Assembly (NCBI RefSeq): GCF_946885885.1
Contig: NZ_CAMPHN010000091.1
Span: 1 to 17,598 of the forward strand
Length of the DNA: 17,598 bases
Origin: an uncultured Pseudomonas sp.
Lineage (GTDB): Bacteria; Pseudomonadota; Gammaproteobacteria; Pseudomonadales; Pseudomonadaceae
Reading direction: 5' to 3'
The stretch's first letter is position 1. Each line of letters starts with the position of its first letter. Below, one piece after another: positions 7,252 to 16,205 of this stretch. The notes beneath the pieces were generated by a model. It ran no database searches and had not been told where the DNA came from. It was given only the letters and a program-made list of their open reading frames with translations. Position numbers and translations under genes: made by a program.

Positions 7252-9255
7252 ATGGTTCAGTTCTATCGCTGCGTTCTGCTCGGGCTGATCGCCCTGATGC
7301 TCGACGCCTGCGCTGTCGAGGCACCACCTTTCACCCCGCCGCAGCTGCGTCTGCCGGCAGCCGGCGAAAGCCCCTGGCCGCAAGGCAAGGTACTGGCGCT
7401 GGCTTATCACGATGTCGAGGACCGCGATGCCGACCAGACCTTCATGTCGGTGCGCACCGCTAACCTGATCGAGCAGCTTGCCTGGCTGAAAGCCAACGGC
7501 TACCAGGCGGTGTCGGTGGATCAACTGCTGGCGGCGCGCCAGGGCGGGCCGGCGTTACCGGAAAAGGCTCTGCTGCTGAGCTTCGATGACGGTTACGCCA
7601 GCTTCTACAGCCGCGTGCTGCCGATTCTCAAGGCCTACCGCTGGCCGGCCGTCCTCGCGCCGGTCGGCATTTGGCTGGATGCCCCGGCCGGTCGCCCGGT
7701 GGACTTCGGCGGCGTGCCGGCTGCGCGCGAACGTTTTCTCACCTGGCCGCAGATCGAGGAGATCGCCGCCAGCGGGCTGGTGGAGATCGCCGCGCATACC
7801 GACGCCCTGCACCATGGCGTCCGGGGCAATCCCCAGGGCAACCTGCAACCGGCGGCGGTAACGCGGCTGTACGACCCGGCCCGCGCCCGCTATGAGAACG
7901 ATGCGGGCTACCGCGCGCGTATCGCCCGCGACGTCGAACGCATCAGCGCCAAGATCGAGGCCGCCAGCGGTCGTGCGCCGCGCGTGTGGGTCTGGCCCTA
8001 TGGCGCGGCCAGCGGCACGGCGTTGCGGATCATCGGCGACAACGGCTACGAGCTGGCGCTGACCCTCGAGGATGGGCTCGGCGACTTCGCCAGCTTGCAG
8101 CAGGGGCCGCGTGTTCTGCTCAACGGCGACCCGGATATCAGCCGCTTCGCCACCACCATCAGCGGGGTCGAAGAACAGGAGCCGATGCGTGTCGCCCATG
8201 TCGACCTGGACTATGTCTACGATACCGACCCGCAGCAGATGGAGGAAAACCTCGGTACGCTGATACAGCGCATCGCCGATCTGCGCATCAGCACGGTGTT
8301 CCTCCAGGCCTATGCCGATCCAAAGGGCGATGGCCTGGTCAAATCGCTGTACTTCCCCAACCGCCACCTGCCGATGCGCGCCGACCTGTTCAATCGGGCC
8401 GCCTGGCAGTTGCACACCCGCGCCAAGGTCAAGGTCTTCGCCTGGATGCCGGTGCTCAGCTTCGATCTCGATGCCGATCTGCCGCGGGTGCAGCGCTGGT
8501 CGGAGCGGGGCACGGTTAGCGTGGATGGCGAGCAATACCGCCGCCTGTCGCCGTTCGACCCGCGGGTGCGTCGGCAGATCGGCGAAATCTACGAGGACCT
8601 GGCGCGGCATGCCCACTTTTCCGGTGTGCTCTACCACGACGATGCGCTGTTTTCCGATTTCGAAGATGCCGGCCCGGCCGCCCTGGCCGCCTATCGCGCC
8701 GCCGGTCTGCCCGGCGATATCGGCCAATTGCGCGGCGACGAGGAAACCTTGCAGCGCTGGACGCGCTTCAAGAGCCGCTACCTGATCGACTTCACCGCCG
8801 AGTTGACCGCCAAGGTCCGCGCCATTCGCGGGCCGCAGGTGAAGACCGCACGCAACATCTATGCGCCGCCGATCATCGACCCCGACAGCGAGACCTGGTT
8901 CGCGCAGAACCTCGATGACTTCCTCGCCAGCTACGACTGGACCGCGCCCATGGCCATGCCCTTGATGGAGGGCGTCGAGGAGGCGCAGTCCGATGCCTGG
9001 CTGGACAACCTGGTGCGGCAGATCGACAAGCGCCCGGGCGCCTTGCAGCGCACCGTGTTCGAGTTGCAAGCGAGGGATTGGCGCGACGGTAGCGAAGGCC
9101 CGATCGACGGGCAGCTGCTCGCCCGCTGGATGCGCCGCCTGCAATGGAACGGTGTGCGCCACTACGGCTACTACCCCGACGATTTCCACAACGACCAGCC
9201 GCGACTGCAGAGCATTCGTCCGGCGTTTTCCAATGCCTGGTATCCGTTGCCATGA
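7252..9255 (+). CDS. pgaB: PNAG N-deacetylase/hydrolase lipoprotein PgaB
   Basis: A 667-residue periplasmic, probably outer-membrane-anchored enzyme that removes some acetyl groups from PNAG before export. The N-terminal hydrophobic stretch ends in LDAC (Cys20), a near-lipobox. The carbohydrate esterase 4 domain shows the SFDDGY motif (Asp112, Asp113), the metal-binding H-x(4)-H pattern (His182, His187) and WPYG (248-251). From about residue 310 lies the PgaB-specific C-terminal glycoside hydrolase domain (GH153 in CAZy), with an acidic [12 protein letters not shown] stretch (461-472). Length and two-domain order match E. coli PgaB. AAGGA precedes the start. Its TGA overlaps the pgaC ATG. Confidence 0.95.
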   Translation: MVQFYRCVLLGLIALMLDACAVEAPPFTPPQLRLPAAGESPWPQGKVLALAYHDVEDRDADQTFMSVRTANLIEQLAWLKANGYQAVSVDQLLAARQGGPALPEKALLLSFDDGYASFYSRVLPILKAYRWPAVLAPVGIWLDAPAGRPVDFGGVPAARERFLTWPQIEEIAASGLVEIAAHTDALHHGVRGNPQGNLQPAAVTRLYDPARARYENDAGYRARIARDVERISAKIEAASGRAPRVWVWPYGAASGTALRIIGDNGYELALTLEDGLGDFASLQQGPRVLLNGDPDISRFATTISGVEEQEPMRVAHVDLDYVYDTDPQQMEENLGTLIQRIADLRISTVFLQAYADPKGDGLVKSLYFPNRHLPMRADLFNRAAWQLHTRAKVKVFAWMPVLSFDLDADLPRVQRWSERGTVSVDGEQYRRLSPFDPRVRRQIGEIYEDLARHAHFSGVLYHDDALFSDFEDAGPAALAAYRAAGLPGDIGQLRGDEETLQRWTRFKSRYLIDFTAELTAKVRAIRGPQVKTARNIYAPPIIDPDSETWFAQNLDDFLASYDWTAPMAMPLMEGVEEAQSDAWLDNLVRQIDKRPGALQRTVFELQARDWRDGSEGPIDGQLLARWMRRLQWNGVRHYGYYPDDFHNDQPRLQSIRPAFSNAWYPLP

Positions 9256-10604
9256 TCGACCGTATATATGCCCTGCTGATTCTGCTGCTGGTGCTCGGCG
9301 CGCCGGTGGGCGTGGCGCTGAGCCTGACCGGCGATGTGTTGCTGGACTTCGTGTTCTTCTATCCGCTGTTCATGTCGGCGCTGTGGATCGCCGGCGGTTG
9401 CTACTTCTGGCTGCACTGGGAGCGTCACTGGCCCTGGTCGCGCGACGGCGGGATCGACCCGCCAGCGCTGCGCGGCGAGCCGCTGGTGTCGATCCTGGTG
9501 CCCTGCTTCAACGAAGGCGAGCATGCCCGCGACACCATAGCTGCGGCCCTGGCGCAGCGTTATCCGTCGATCGAGGTGATCGCCATCAACGACGGCTCCA
9601 GCGACGATACCGGCGAGGTGCTGGACCGCCTGGCCGCCGACGAACCGCGCTTGCGCGTGCTGCACCTGGCGCAGAACCAGGGCAAGGCCGTGGCCCTGCG
9701 TATGGGCGCACTGGCGGCGCGCAGCGAGTACCTGGTGTGCATCGACGGCGACGCCTTGCTCGAACGGGATGCGCTCGCCTATCTGGTGGCGCCGCTGATC
9801 GATAACCCGCGGGTCGGCGCCGTGACCGGCAACCCGCGCATCCGCACGCGCTCGACCCTGATCGGGCGGATCCAGGTCGGCGAATTCTCCTCGATCATCG
9901 GGCTGATCAAGCGTACCCAGCGCGTCTACGGGCGGATATTCACGGTCTCCGGGGTGATCGCCGCGTTTCGCCGCAGCGCGCTGGATCGGATCGGCTACTG
10001 GAGCGCCGACATGATCACCGAGGACATCGACGTCAGCTGGAAGCTGCAACTCAATCATTGGTCGATCTTCTACGAGCCGCGCGCGCTGTGCTGGATTCTC
10101 ATGCCGGAAACTTTGCGCGGGCTATGGAAGCAGCGCCTGCGCTGGGCCCAGGGCGGTGCCGAGGTGCTGTTGAAGAATATCGGCAGCGTCTGGGTCTGGC
10201 GCTTCCGCTACATGTGGCCGCTGCTGATCGAGTTCTGCCTGTCGGCGGTATGGGCCTTCACCTTCGCCTTGTCGATCCTGCTGTGGCTGATCGGCCAGTT
10301 GGTCGAGATGCCGCCGGAGTTGCGGGTGACCAGCATGATGCCGCCGGCGTTCACCGGCCTGGTGCTGGCCTGTGTCTGTCTGCTGCAATTCGCCCTCAGC
10401 CTGTTTATCGAGCGGCGCTACGAAAAGGGGTTGGCGCGTTCGTTGTTCTGGATCGTCTGGTATCCCATGGTGTTCTGGATGCTCACCCTGTTCACCACCC
10501 TGGTCAGCTTCCCCAAAGTCATGCTCAAGCGCCGGCAGCAGCGCGCACGCTGGGTCAGCCCGGATCGGGGTATCGAAACCCTCAGCACAAGGAACCGCTC
10601 ATGA
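9252..10604 (+). CDS. pgaC: PNAG synthase glycosyltransferase PgaC
   Basis: A 450-residue inner-membrane family 2 glycosyltransferase that polymerises UDP-GlcNAc into beta-1,6-linked polymer. Two N-terminal membrane helices (about 5-25 and 30-54) precede the catalytic domain. The catalytic domain has NDGS (113-116), the DGD metal motif (165-167), TED (256-258) and the QRLRW signature (294-298). At least three C-terminal helices follow, and the protein ends in a [10 protein letters not shown] stretch typical of PgaC. Size matches E. coli PgaC (441). The start at 9252 overlaps the pgaB stop as ATGA; an earlier in-frame ATG at 9144 lies deep inside pgaB. In E. coli PgaC and PgaD together bind cyclic di-GMP for activation, so the same control is likely. 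Confidence 0.96.
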   Translation: MIDRIYALLILLLVLGAPVGVALSLTGDVLLDFVFFYPLFMSALWIAGGCYFWLHWERHWPWSRDGGIDPPALRGEPLVSILVPCFNEGEHARDTIAAALAQRYPSIEVIAINDGSSDDTGEVLDRLAADEPRLRVLHLAQNQGKAVALRMGALAARSEYLVCIDGDALLERDALAYLVAPLIDNPRVGAVTGNPRIRTRSTLIGRIQVGEFSSIIGLIKRTQRVYGRIFTVSGVIAAFRRSALDRIGYWSADMITEDIDVSWKLQLNHWSIFYEPRALCWILMPETLRGLWKQRLRWAQGGAEVLLKNIGSVWVWRFRYMWPLLIEFCLSAVWAFTFALSILLWLIGQLVEMPPELRVTSMMPPAFTGLVLACVCLLQFALSLFIERRYEKGLARSLFWIVWYPMVFWMLTLFTTLVSFPKVMLKRRQQRARWVSPDRGIETLSTRNRS

Positions 10605-11170
10605 CCCTGCTCATTCGCACGCAGCAGCGCTGGCTGCCGCGTACCATCGATACCTTATTGACCCTGTTAGCCTGGTGCGGGATGACCTATCTCCTGGTAC
10701 AAGGCGTCGCGGCGGTGATCGCCAACGGTCAACAGGGCCCACGCCCATCCTTGGGAATGGAATTTCTGCTGACCCTGGACACGCTGCTGATCTACCTGCT
10801 GGTGGCACTGGCGATCGGCGCGGCGTTGCTGGCCTGGGCCAAATACCACGAGTACCGGGCCGCGTGGCGTCAGCGTCGGGTGCGGGTGCCGAATGTCGGC
10901 GAGCGCAGCCTGTCGAGGAGTTTCCAGGTCTCCCTGGCGACTCTCGACTGCCTGCGTAATCAGCAGGTGCTGATTCTGCATAACAACGAACAGGGCGCCC
11001 TGGCGGCCGTGGCATTCCCCGAAACGGCTTTGCGCTTGCCGGCCCCGGCACTCGCACTCCCCAACACGGCTTTGCGCCTGCCTGCCATGGCCCTGGCTGC
11101 GCCACGGCAGCGTTCCACGCCTGACCTGGATGAGGGAAATGTGGGGTTGCCGAACTTATCGCCCCCATGA
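10601..11170 (+). CDS. pgaD: PNAG synthase auxiliary subunit PgaD, extended C-terminus
   Basis: A 189-residue inner-membrane partner of PgaC that overlaps the pgaC stop as ATGA. Two membrane helices (about 14-40 and 54-82) are followed by a charged segment ([11 protein letters not shown]). PgaD of E. coli has 137 residues; this one carries an additional Ala/Leu/Pro-rich tail (about 137-189) with a 14-residue tandem duplication. In E. coli PgaD is needed for PgaC stability and for cyclic di-GMP activation. The call rests on topology and operon position, because PgaD diverges quickly. The stop codon lies inside the left target duplication of the MITE that follows. Confidence 0.88.
   Translation: MTLLIRTQQRWLPRTIDTLLTLLAWCGMTYLLVQGVAAVIANGQQGPRPSLGMEFLLTLDTLLIYLLVALAIGAALLAWAKYHEYRAAWRQRRVRVPNVGERSLSRSFQVSLATLDCLRNQQVLILHNNEQGALAAVAFPETALRLPAPALALPNTALRLPAMALAAPRQRSTPDLDEGNVGLPNLSPP
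11021..11104 (+). repeat. Two 42-bp in-frame repeats within pgaD
   Basis: Two adjacent 42-bp units encode [14 protein letters not shown] and [14 protein letters not shown], identical at 11 of 14 residues (PgaD residues 141-154 and 155-168). They look like a partly diverged tandem duplication in the non-conserved tail. Confidence 0.85.
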
Positions 11171-11174
11171 AAAA

Positions 11175-11467
11175 GGCTATGTACCCGTTATGTGTTGCGG
11201 TGTGTGGGCCGGATAAGCATTGTCTGGGTACGGCAATTCGTAGGGTGGGTCGGGCCGCGCAGGTTAGGCGCATGACCACGGGCTATCTGTCGATGCCTAA
11301 ATCAGTTGCGCCGTAACCCACCAGCGGGGCCAGGCCGAAGACCGCTTGGTGGGTTACGTGGCGCACAGATATTGCAGTTGCTTCGCCATCCCGGTTCCGC
11401 GCCACTAACCTGCGCGGCCCGACCCACCCTACAAAAGCCGCCTGCAACACGCTATTGGTACATAGCC
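11175..11467. mobile_element. MITE-like element with 8-bp target duplication
   Basis: A 293-bp element begins GGCTATGTACC (11175-11185) and ends with its exact complement GGTACATAGCC (11457-11467). The terminal repeats continue imperfectly, sharing a GTGTTGC block, to about 26 bp. ATGAAAAA flanks both ends directly (11167-11174 and 11468-11475), a perfect 8-bp target duplication. No credible coding sequence lies inside, so it would depend on a transposase elsewhere. Eight-base duplications and GG termini occur in the ISL3 family, but that assignment is a guess. The element lies 4 bp past the pgaD stop codon. Confidence 0.8.
11240..11432. repeat. 28-bp perfect inverted repeat with inner hairpin
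   Basis: Inside the MITE, 11240-11267 is the exact reverse complement of 11405-11432 (28 bp). Between them, 11308-11327 pairs with 11342-11364 through an 11-bp perfect core (GTAACCCACCA with TGGTGGGTTAC, 11313-11323 and 11347-11357), extended at both sides by 4-5 bp past small bulges. The GTAGGGTGGGT motif is common in dispersed proteobacterial repeats. The transcribed element could fold into a long near-continuous hairpin. Confidence 0.9.
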
Positions 11468-11470
11468 ATG

Positions 11471-11495
11471 AAAAAACCGCCCCGGAGGGCGGTTT
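11471..11495 (-). terminator. Rho-independent terminator of glcB
   Basis: AAACCGCCC (11474-11482) and GGGCGGTTT (11487-11495) form a 9-bp stem with a CGGA loop. On the minus strand it is followed by six T residues, and it lies 20 nt past the glcB stop. On the plus strand it could also stop pga transcripts, more weakly (TTT then C). Confidence 0.92.
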
Positions 11496-11514
11496 CTCAT
11501 ATTGCTGCTGCGGA

Positions 11515-13704
11515 TTACAGACCGTTCGCGGCTTTGCTCTTCACCTTGAACTCGCGACGGCGGCGATGCAGCACCGGCTCGGTGTAGCCGTTCGGCTGCT
11601 TGGCGCCTTCGATCACCAGTTCCAGGGCGGCCTGGAACGCGATGTTGTTGTCGAAGTCCGGCGCCAGCGGGCGATACAGCGGGTCGGCGGCGTTCTGGCG
11701 ATCCACGACCGGGGCCATGCGCTTGAGGCTGGCGACGATCTGCTCTTCGGTGGCGATGCCGTGGCGCAGCCAGTTGGCCAGCAGCTGGCTGGAGATGCGC
11801 AGGGTGGCGCGGTCTTCCATCAGGCCGACGTCGTTGATATCCGGCACCTTAGAGCAGCCGACGCCCTGGTCGATCCAACGCACCACGTAACCGAGGATGC
11901 CCTGGGAGTTGTTGTCCAGTTCGTTCTGAATTTCCTCGGCGGACCAGTTGGTGTTCTGCGCCAACGGAATGCTCAGGATGTCGTCCAGCGAGGCGCGCTC
12001 GCGCTTGGCCAGTTCGGCCTGACGGGCGAACACATCGACCTTGTGGTAATGCAGGGCGTGCAGGGTGGCGGCGGTCGGCGAGGGTACCCAGGCAGTGTTG
12101 GCGCCGGCCAGCGGGTGGGCGATCTTCTGTTCGAGCATGCCGGCCATCAGGTCGGGCATCGCCCACATGCCTTTACCGATCTGTGCGCGACCTTGCAGGC
12201 CGGTGGCCAGGCCGATATCGACGTTCCAGTTCTCGTAGGCGGCGATCCACTTTTCGCTCTTCATGGCGGCCTTGCGCACCATGGCGCCGGCTTCCATGGA
12301 GGTGTGGATTTCGTCGCCGGTGCGGTCGAGGAAGCCGGTGTTGATAAACACCACGCGCTCGCTGGCGGCCTTGATGCAGGCTTTCAGGTTGACCGTGGTG
12401 CGGCGCTCTTCGTCCATGATGCCGACTTTCAGCGTGTTGCGCGGCAGGCCGAGCACGTCTTCGACGCGGCCGAAAATCTCGGTGGTAAAGGCCACCTCTT
12501 CCGGGCCGTGCATCTTCGGCTTAACGATATAGACCGAGCCGGTACGGGTGTTCTTGCGGCTGGTGTTGCCATTCAGGTTGTGGATGGCGATCAGGCTGGT
12601 GAACAACGCGTCCTGGATGCCTTCGGGGATTTCGTTGCCCTGGGCATCGAGAATCGCCGGGTTGGTCATCAGGTGGCCGACGTTGCGCACGAACAGTAGG
12701 CTGCGCCCGTGCAGGGTCAGCTCGCTGCCATCGGCCTTGGTGTAGACGCGGTCCGGGTTCATGGTGCGGGTGAAGGTCTGGCCGCCCTTGGCGACTTCTT
12801 CGGCCAGGTCGCCTTTCATCAGGCCCAGCCAGTTCTTGTAGACCACGACCTTGTCGTCGGCATCGACGGCGGCGACCGAGTCTTCGCAGTCCATGATGGT
12901 GGTCAGCGCGGCTTCCATCAGCACGTCTTTGACGCCGGCGGCGTCGGTCTGGCCGATCGGGCTGGAAGCATCGATCTGGATTTCGAAGTGCAAGCCGTTG
13001 TGCTTGAGCAGTACGGCGATAGGCGCAGCGGCGTCGCCCTGGAAACCGATCAGTTGCGCGTCGTCGCGTAGAGCCGTGTTGCTGCCGCCCTTGAGGCTGA
13101 CGACCAGCTTGCCGGCTTCGATGCGGTAGCCGGTGGAGTCGACATGGGAGCCGGCGGCCAGGGGCGCGGCTTCGTCGAGGAAGGCGCGGGCGAAGGCGAT
13201 CACCTTGTCGCCGCGAACCTTGTTGTAGCCGCGGCCTTTCTCGGCGCCGGCATCGAAGCCGATCACGTCGGTGCCGTACAGGGCGTCGTACAGCGAGCCC
13301 CAACGGGCGTTGGAGGCGTTCAGGGCGAAGCGCGCGTTCATCACCGGCACCACCAGCTGCGGGCCGGCCAGGCGGGCGATTTCGTCGTCGACGTTCTGCG
13401 TGGTGGCCTGGAAATCGGCCGGTTCCGGCAGCAGGTAGCCGATTTCTTCGAGGAAGGCTTTATAGGCGACGGCGTCATGGGCCTGGCCGGCACGGGCCTG
13501 GTGCCAGGCGTCGATCTGCGCCTGGATCTGGTCGCGCTTGGCGAGCAGGGCGCGGTTTTTCGGGGCCAGTTCGTCGATCACGGCTACGGCGCCCGCCCAG
13601 AATTTATCGGCGGCGATGCCGGTACCGGGGATGGCTTCGTTGTTCACGAAGTCGAACAGCACTTTGGCGACCTGCAGGCCACCCACTTGAACGCGTTCAG
13701 TCAT
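11515..13704 (-). CDS. glcB: Malate synthase G
   Basis: A 729-residue cytoplasmic enzyme that condenses glyoxylate with acetyl-CoA to malate, in glycolate/glyoxylate use and the glyoxylate shunt. Length matches the G isoform (E. coli 723). Residues known to be catalytic in that family are visible: Glu274 (MDCEDS), Arg340 ([10 protein letters not shown]), a glutamate in MDEERR (430-435), Asp460 ([10 protein letters not shown]) and the catalytic base Asp631 ([10 protein letters not shown]), with Cys619 near it. The start at 13704 has a GAGG ribosome site; a longer in-frame reading to 13782 adds 26 residues without family similarity. Single-gene unit with its own terminator, convergent with pgaABCD. 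Confidence 0.98.
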   Translation of the reverse strand: MTERVQVGGLQVAKVLFDFVNNEAIPGTGIAADKFWAGAVAVIDELAPKNRALLAKRDQIQAQIDAWHQARAGQAHDAVAYKAFLEEIGYLLPEPADFQATTQNVDDEIARLAGPQLVVPVMNARFALNASNARWGSLYDALYGTDVIGFDAGAEKGRGYNKVRGDKVIAFARAFLDEAAPLAAGSHVDSTGYRIEAGKLVVSLKGGSNTALRDDAQLIGFQGDAAAPIAVLLKHNGLHFEIQIDASSPIGQTDAAGVKDVLMEAALTTIMDCEDSVAAVDADDKVVVYKNWLGLMKGDLAEEVAKGGQTFTRTMNPDRVYTKADGSELTLHGRSLLFVRNVGHLMTNPAILDAQGNEIPEGIQDALFTSLIAIHNLNGNTSRKNTRTGSVYIVKPKMHGPEEVAFTTEIFGRVEDVLGLPRNTLKVGIMDEERRTTVNLKACIKAASERVVFINTGFLDRTGDEIHTSMEAGAMVRKAAMKSEKWIAAYENWNVDIGLATGLQGRAQIGKGMWAMPDLMAGMLEQKIAHPLAGANTAWVPSPTAATLHALHYHKVDVFARQAELAKRERASLDDILSIPLAQNTNWSAEEIQNELDNNSQGILGYVVRWIDQGVGCSKVPDINDVGLMEDRATLRISSQLLANWLRHGIATEEQIVASLKRMAPVVDRQNAADPLYRPLAPDFDNNIAFQAALELVIEGAKQPNGYTEPVLHRRRREFKVKSKAANGL

Positions 13705-13992
13705 CACTTGCCTCACTCTGCTCAGCTCTTCAGCTCTACTCGATAGCCGCTTCGGACTCGGGGATTCAGTCTTGTAGTCCAAGGCGCGGCATACTACATC
13801 AAGATCTTGGGAAAATCAGGGGGTGCGCGTCGCTCTGCGACCAAGAGACGCTTCGCAGTCACTTCGAGGGTTATTTGTATACAAAAAAGTCGATTATTGT
13901 TTCATAAAATCAAGGCGTTGGCATATGGCTATTTGTCTCGCTGCCCTGCGGTGCTTGCCTATACTGCGGTTTTACCCTCCGGAAGCCCGAGC
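13705..13992. promoter_or_regulatory. Divergent glcB / GNAT control region with palindromes
   Basis: 288 bp without a gene. TTTGTATACAAA (13874-13885) is a 12-bp perfect palindrome and fits the GT-N-AC operator pattern of GntR/FadR-type regulators, the family of GlcC. A second 10-bp palindrome, CAAGATCTTG (13800-13809), lies just upstream of a TAGTAT box (13796-13791, minus strand) that could be the glcB -10; its -35 is poor. TATACT (13960-13965) is a possible -10 for the GNAT gene, also without a good -35. No promoter here is certain. Confidence 0.4.
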
Positions 13993-14439
13993 ATGGCCAT
14001 AACCGCGGCCCGTCTGGCCGATCTCGATGAACTGGCGAAGTTGTTCGCCGGCTATCTGAGGTTTTACGGCATCGATAAACCCTTGTCGGTGGTTCGCGAT
14101 TTTCTCGCCGCGCGTTTGGCCCAAGGCGACTCGGCCTTATTCATCGCCCGCGACCAAGCGGGGGCGGCCCTGGGGTTTGTGCATCTCTATCCGTTCTTTT
14201 CCTCGCTCGCCTTGGCGCCGGCCTGGCTGCTCAGCGATCTCTACGTCGTCGAGACCGCACGTCGCCAAGGCATCGGCGAAGCCTTGATGAACGCCGCCCG
14301 AGAGTATGCTGAGGCCAGCGGCGCTTGCGGTTTGCAGTTGGAAACGGCAAAAACCAATCTGGTCGGCCAAGCGCTCTACGAACGCCTTGGCTATGTCCGC
14401 GATGAGGTGTTTTATACCTACTGGCTCGGGCTGACCTGA
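13993..14439 (+). CDS. GNAT family N-acetyltransferase
   Basis: A 148-residue acetyltransferase of the GCN5-related family. The acetyl-CoA pyrophosphate-binding motif is RRQGIG (residues 90-95) preceded by the beta4 strand LSDLYVV, and the C-terminal ALYERLGY stretch is typical. The substrate (small molecule or protein) cannot be deduced. The start at 13993 is set by GGAAG seven bases upstream and by the family's usual N-terminus; the frame is open back to 13807 but that part has no family similarity. The ACT-domain gene starts 36 nt downstream, so the two may be cotranscribed. Confidence 0.92.
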   Translation: MAITAARLADLDELAKLFAGYLRFYGIDKPLSVVRDFLAARLAQGDSALFIARDQAGAALGFVHLYPFFSSLALAPAWLLSDLYVVETARRQGIGEALMNAAREYAEASGACGLQLETAKTNLVGQALYERLGYVRDEVFYTYWLGLT

Positions 14440-14475
14440 GCTGCCACCGAACGACGCTGGAATCAGGAGTTGGGC

Positions 14476-14994
14476 ATGGATCATCTGGTACTTACGGTTA
14501 TCGCGCAGGATCAGCCAGGGCTGGTCGAGCGCATCGCCCAGTGCATTACCGCCCACGGCGGTAACTGGTTGGAAAGCCGCATGTCGCGTATGGCCGGGCA
14601 ATTCGCCGGCATCGTGCGGGTGGATGTGCCGCTGGAGTCCCACGCCGGTCTGGTCAAGGCCCTGGGAGAACTGAATGCCCAGGGCATCCGCGTATTGCTG
14701 GCCGCCGGCGGTGCCGAGCCGGTCCGTACCTGGAGGCCGATCCTGCTCGATCTGGTCGGCAACGACCGCGCCGGCATCGTCCGCGATATCACCCGCTTGC
14801 TGGCCGAGCTGGGGGTCAATCTGGAAAGCCTGGAAACCGAAGTGTCACCAGCGCCGATGAGCGGCGAACTGTTGTTCCATGCCGAGGCGCTGCTGGCCGT
14901 GCCGCAAAGCCTCAGCCTGGACGACCTGCAAAGCAAACTGGAAACCTTGGCCGACGATCTGATGGTCGAATTGAACCTGCGCGTCGACGATTAG
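14476..14994 (+). CDS. Double ACT-domain protein, GcvR-like
   Basis: A 172-residue cytoplasmic protein with two ACT domains: residues about 1-75 (HLVLTVIAQDQPGLVERIA) and about 87-170 (ILLDLVGNDRAGIVRDIT). Each has the Gly-Leu/Ile-Val turn typical of ACT ligand sites. This is the architecture of GcvR, which in E. coli restrains the activator GcvA of the glycine-cleavage genes. Whether this copy acts on GcvA is not known. The start is ATG at 14476 with AGGAG upstream; a TTG six bases earlier is less likely. No DNA-binding domain is present. Confidence 0.85.
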   Translation: MDHLVLTVIAQDQPGLVERIAQCITAHGGNWLESRMSRMAGQFAGIVRVDVPLESHAGLVKALGELNAQGIRVLLAAGGAEPVRTWRPILLDLVGNDRAGIVRDITRLLAELGVNLESLETEVSPAPMSGELLFHAEALLAVPQSLSLDDLQSKLETLADDLMVELNLRVDD

Positions 14995-15025
14995 CCGTCG
15001 GTTGGCGCAAGTAGGAATGCGTCGA

Positions 15026-15094
15026 CGTAGCCCGGATGCAATCCGGGGAAACCTAGCGTCTGTGAGATCGCTCCCGGATTGCATCCGGGCTACG
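15026..15094. repeat. Paired REP palindrome between convergent genes
   Basis: Bases 15026-15047 are the exact reverse complement of 15073-15094 (22 bp), and each arm is itself a hairpin (CCCGGAT-GCA-ATCCGGG in the left arm). The paired inverted layout is that of a BIME. It lies between the 3' ends of the ACT gene and rarD and may act as a bidirectional transcription barrier; no T-tract terminator is seen. Confidence 0.9.
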
Positions 15095-15139
15095 AGAGCG
15101 CGTTGATTCGCCCTGTAGCCCGCGGCCGCCGCACGACAC

Positions 15140-16042
15140 TCAGGCCGTCGCCGGCTTGATGCGCTTACCCAGGCTCAACCAGATATCCAGGCTGTAGACC
15201 GCCAGACCCGCCCAGATGCAGATGAATGCCAACGAGGTGCTCGGGTCGAAGCGCTCGCCGAAGGTGAATACCGCGAGCAGCAGCACCAGGGTCGGTGCGA
15301 TGTATTGCAGAAAACCCAGGGTGACGTAGGGTAGATGGCGCGCCGCGGCGTTGAAACACACCAGCGGCACCAGGGTGATCGGCCCGGCGGCGATCAGCCA
15401 GAGCGCTTCGGCGCTGCCCCAGAACACCGGCTGGGTGCTCACCGCAGCGGGGTTCAAGCATAACCAGCCGATGGCCACCGGCAGCAGCAACCAGGTTTCC
15501 ACCACCAACCCGGGCAGCGCCGCCACCGGCGCCTGCTTGCGGATCAGGCCGTAGAAACCGAAGGTCAAGGCCAGCACCAGCGATACCCAGGGAATGCTGC
15601 CGTGCTGCCACAGTTGTTGCATTACCCCCAATGCGGCGAGGCCCACCGCCAGCCATTGCAGGCGACGCAGGCGTTCGCCGAGCAGCAACAAACCGAGCAG
15701 CACGTTGACCAGTGGGTTGATGTAATAACCGAGGCTGGCTTCGAGCATGCGCCCGTTATTCACCGCCCAGACATACACCAACCAGTTGCAGGCGATCAGC
15801 GCGCCGCTGAGGCCGAGAATGGCGAAACGTTTCGGGTCGTCGCGCAGCTCGGCGAGCCAGCGCGGGTGCTTCCAGACGCATAACAGCAAGGCACCGAACA
15901 GCGCCGCCCAGAGTGCGCGATGGACCACGATCTCCAGCGCCGGCACATCCTGGATGGCTTTGAAATACAGGGGGAACAGGCCCCAGATGGTGTAGGCGGT
16001 CACGCCGAGTAAGTACCCGCGTCGCGGGTTGACGGTGGCCAT
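15140..16042 (-). CDS. rarD: EamA family transporter RarD
   Basis: A 300-residue inner-membrane protein with about ten hydrophobic helices in two homologous halves, as in EamA/DMT transporters. The N-terminal GYLLGVTAYTIWGLFPLYFK stretch is characteristic of the RarD group. RarD proteins were named for a chloramphenicol-sensitivity phenotype; the physiological substrate is not settled. AAGGA lies five bases before the ATG at 16042. Probably monocistronic: DUF4166 lies upstream across a 163-bp gap with its own promoter-like sequence. Confidence 0.92.
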   Translation of the reverse strand: MATVNPRRGYLLGVTAYTIWGLFPLYFKAIQDVPALEIVVHRALWAALFGALLLCVWKHPRWLAELRDDPKRFAILGLSGALIACNWLVYVWAVNNGRMLEASLGYYINPLVNVLLGLLLLGERLRRLQWLAVGLAALGVMQQLWQHGSIPWVSLVLALTFGFYGLIRKQAPVAALPGLVVETWLLLPVAIGWLCLNPAAVSTQPVFWGSAEALWLIAAGPITLVPLVCFNAAARHLPYVTLGFLQYIAPTLVLLLAVFTFGERFDPSTSLAFICIWAGLAVYSLDIWLSLGKRIKPATA

Positions 16043-16205
16043 GAGGGTCCTTGCTTAGGCAACTAACTAAAGCCTTGGATTCTAAGCCGCGGCGCTGGGA
16101 ATTGTCCGATCGTTCAGCTTTATCCGTGGGCAGGCTTGGCGATTGTTGTAAAGCTGGCGTTACGCCCGACCATACAGTTGCTCGTAACACCTCGCCTCGT
16201 CGGTG
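16043..16205. promoter_or_regulatory. Region upstream of rarD with candidate promoter
   Basis: On the minus strand CGGACA (16108-16103) and TAGAAT (16084-16079) are separated by 18 bp, a 4/6 plus 5/6 sigma-70 match, placing an RNA start about 30 nt before rarD. A weak inverted repeat GTTACG / CGTAAC (16159-16164 and 16183-16188) follows the DUF4166 stop but lacks a T-tract. Confidence 0.35.

Noticed and set aside
7555..9189. 544-codon minus-strand reading frame opposite pgaB
   Set aside because: Shadow frame; pgaB carries intact deacetylase motifs and operon coupling, while the antisense product shows no motif or ribosome site.
11240..11432. CRISPR array or tRNA/rRNA gene in the pgaD-glcB gap
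   Set aside because: The repeats are inverted, not direct with spacers, and no cloverleaf or rRNA-like sequence is present; the MITE explains the structure.
11455..12699. 414-codon plus-strand reading frame opposite glcB
   Set aside because: Its start overlaps the glcB terminator and the sense gene shows all malate synthase catalytic residues; no support for translation.
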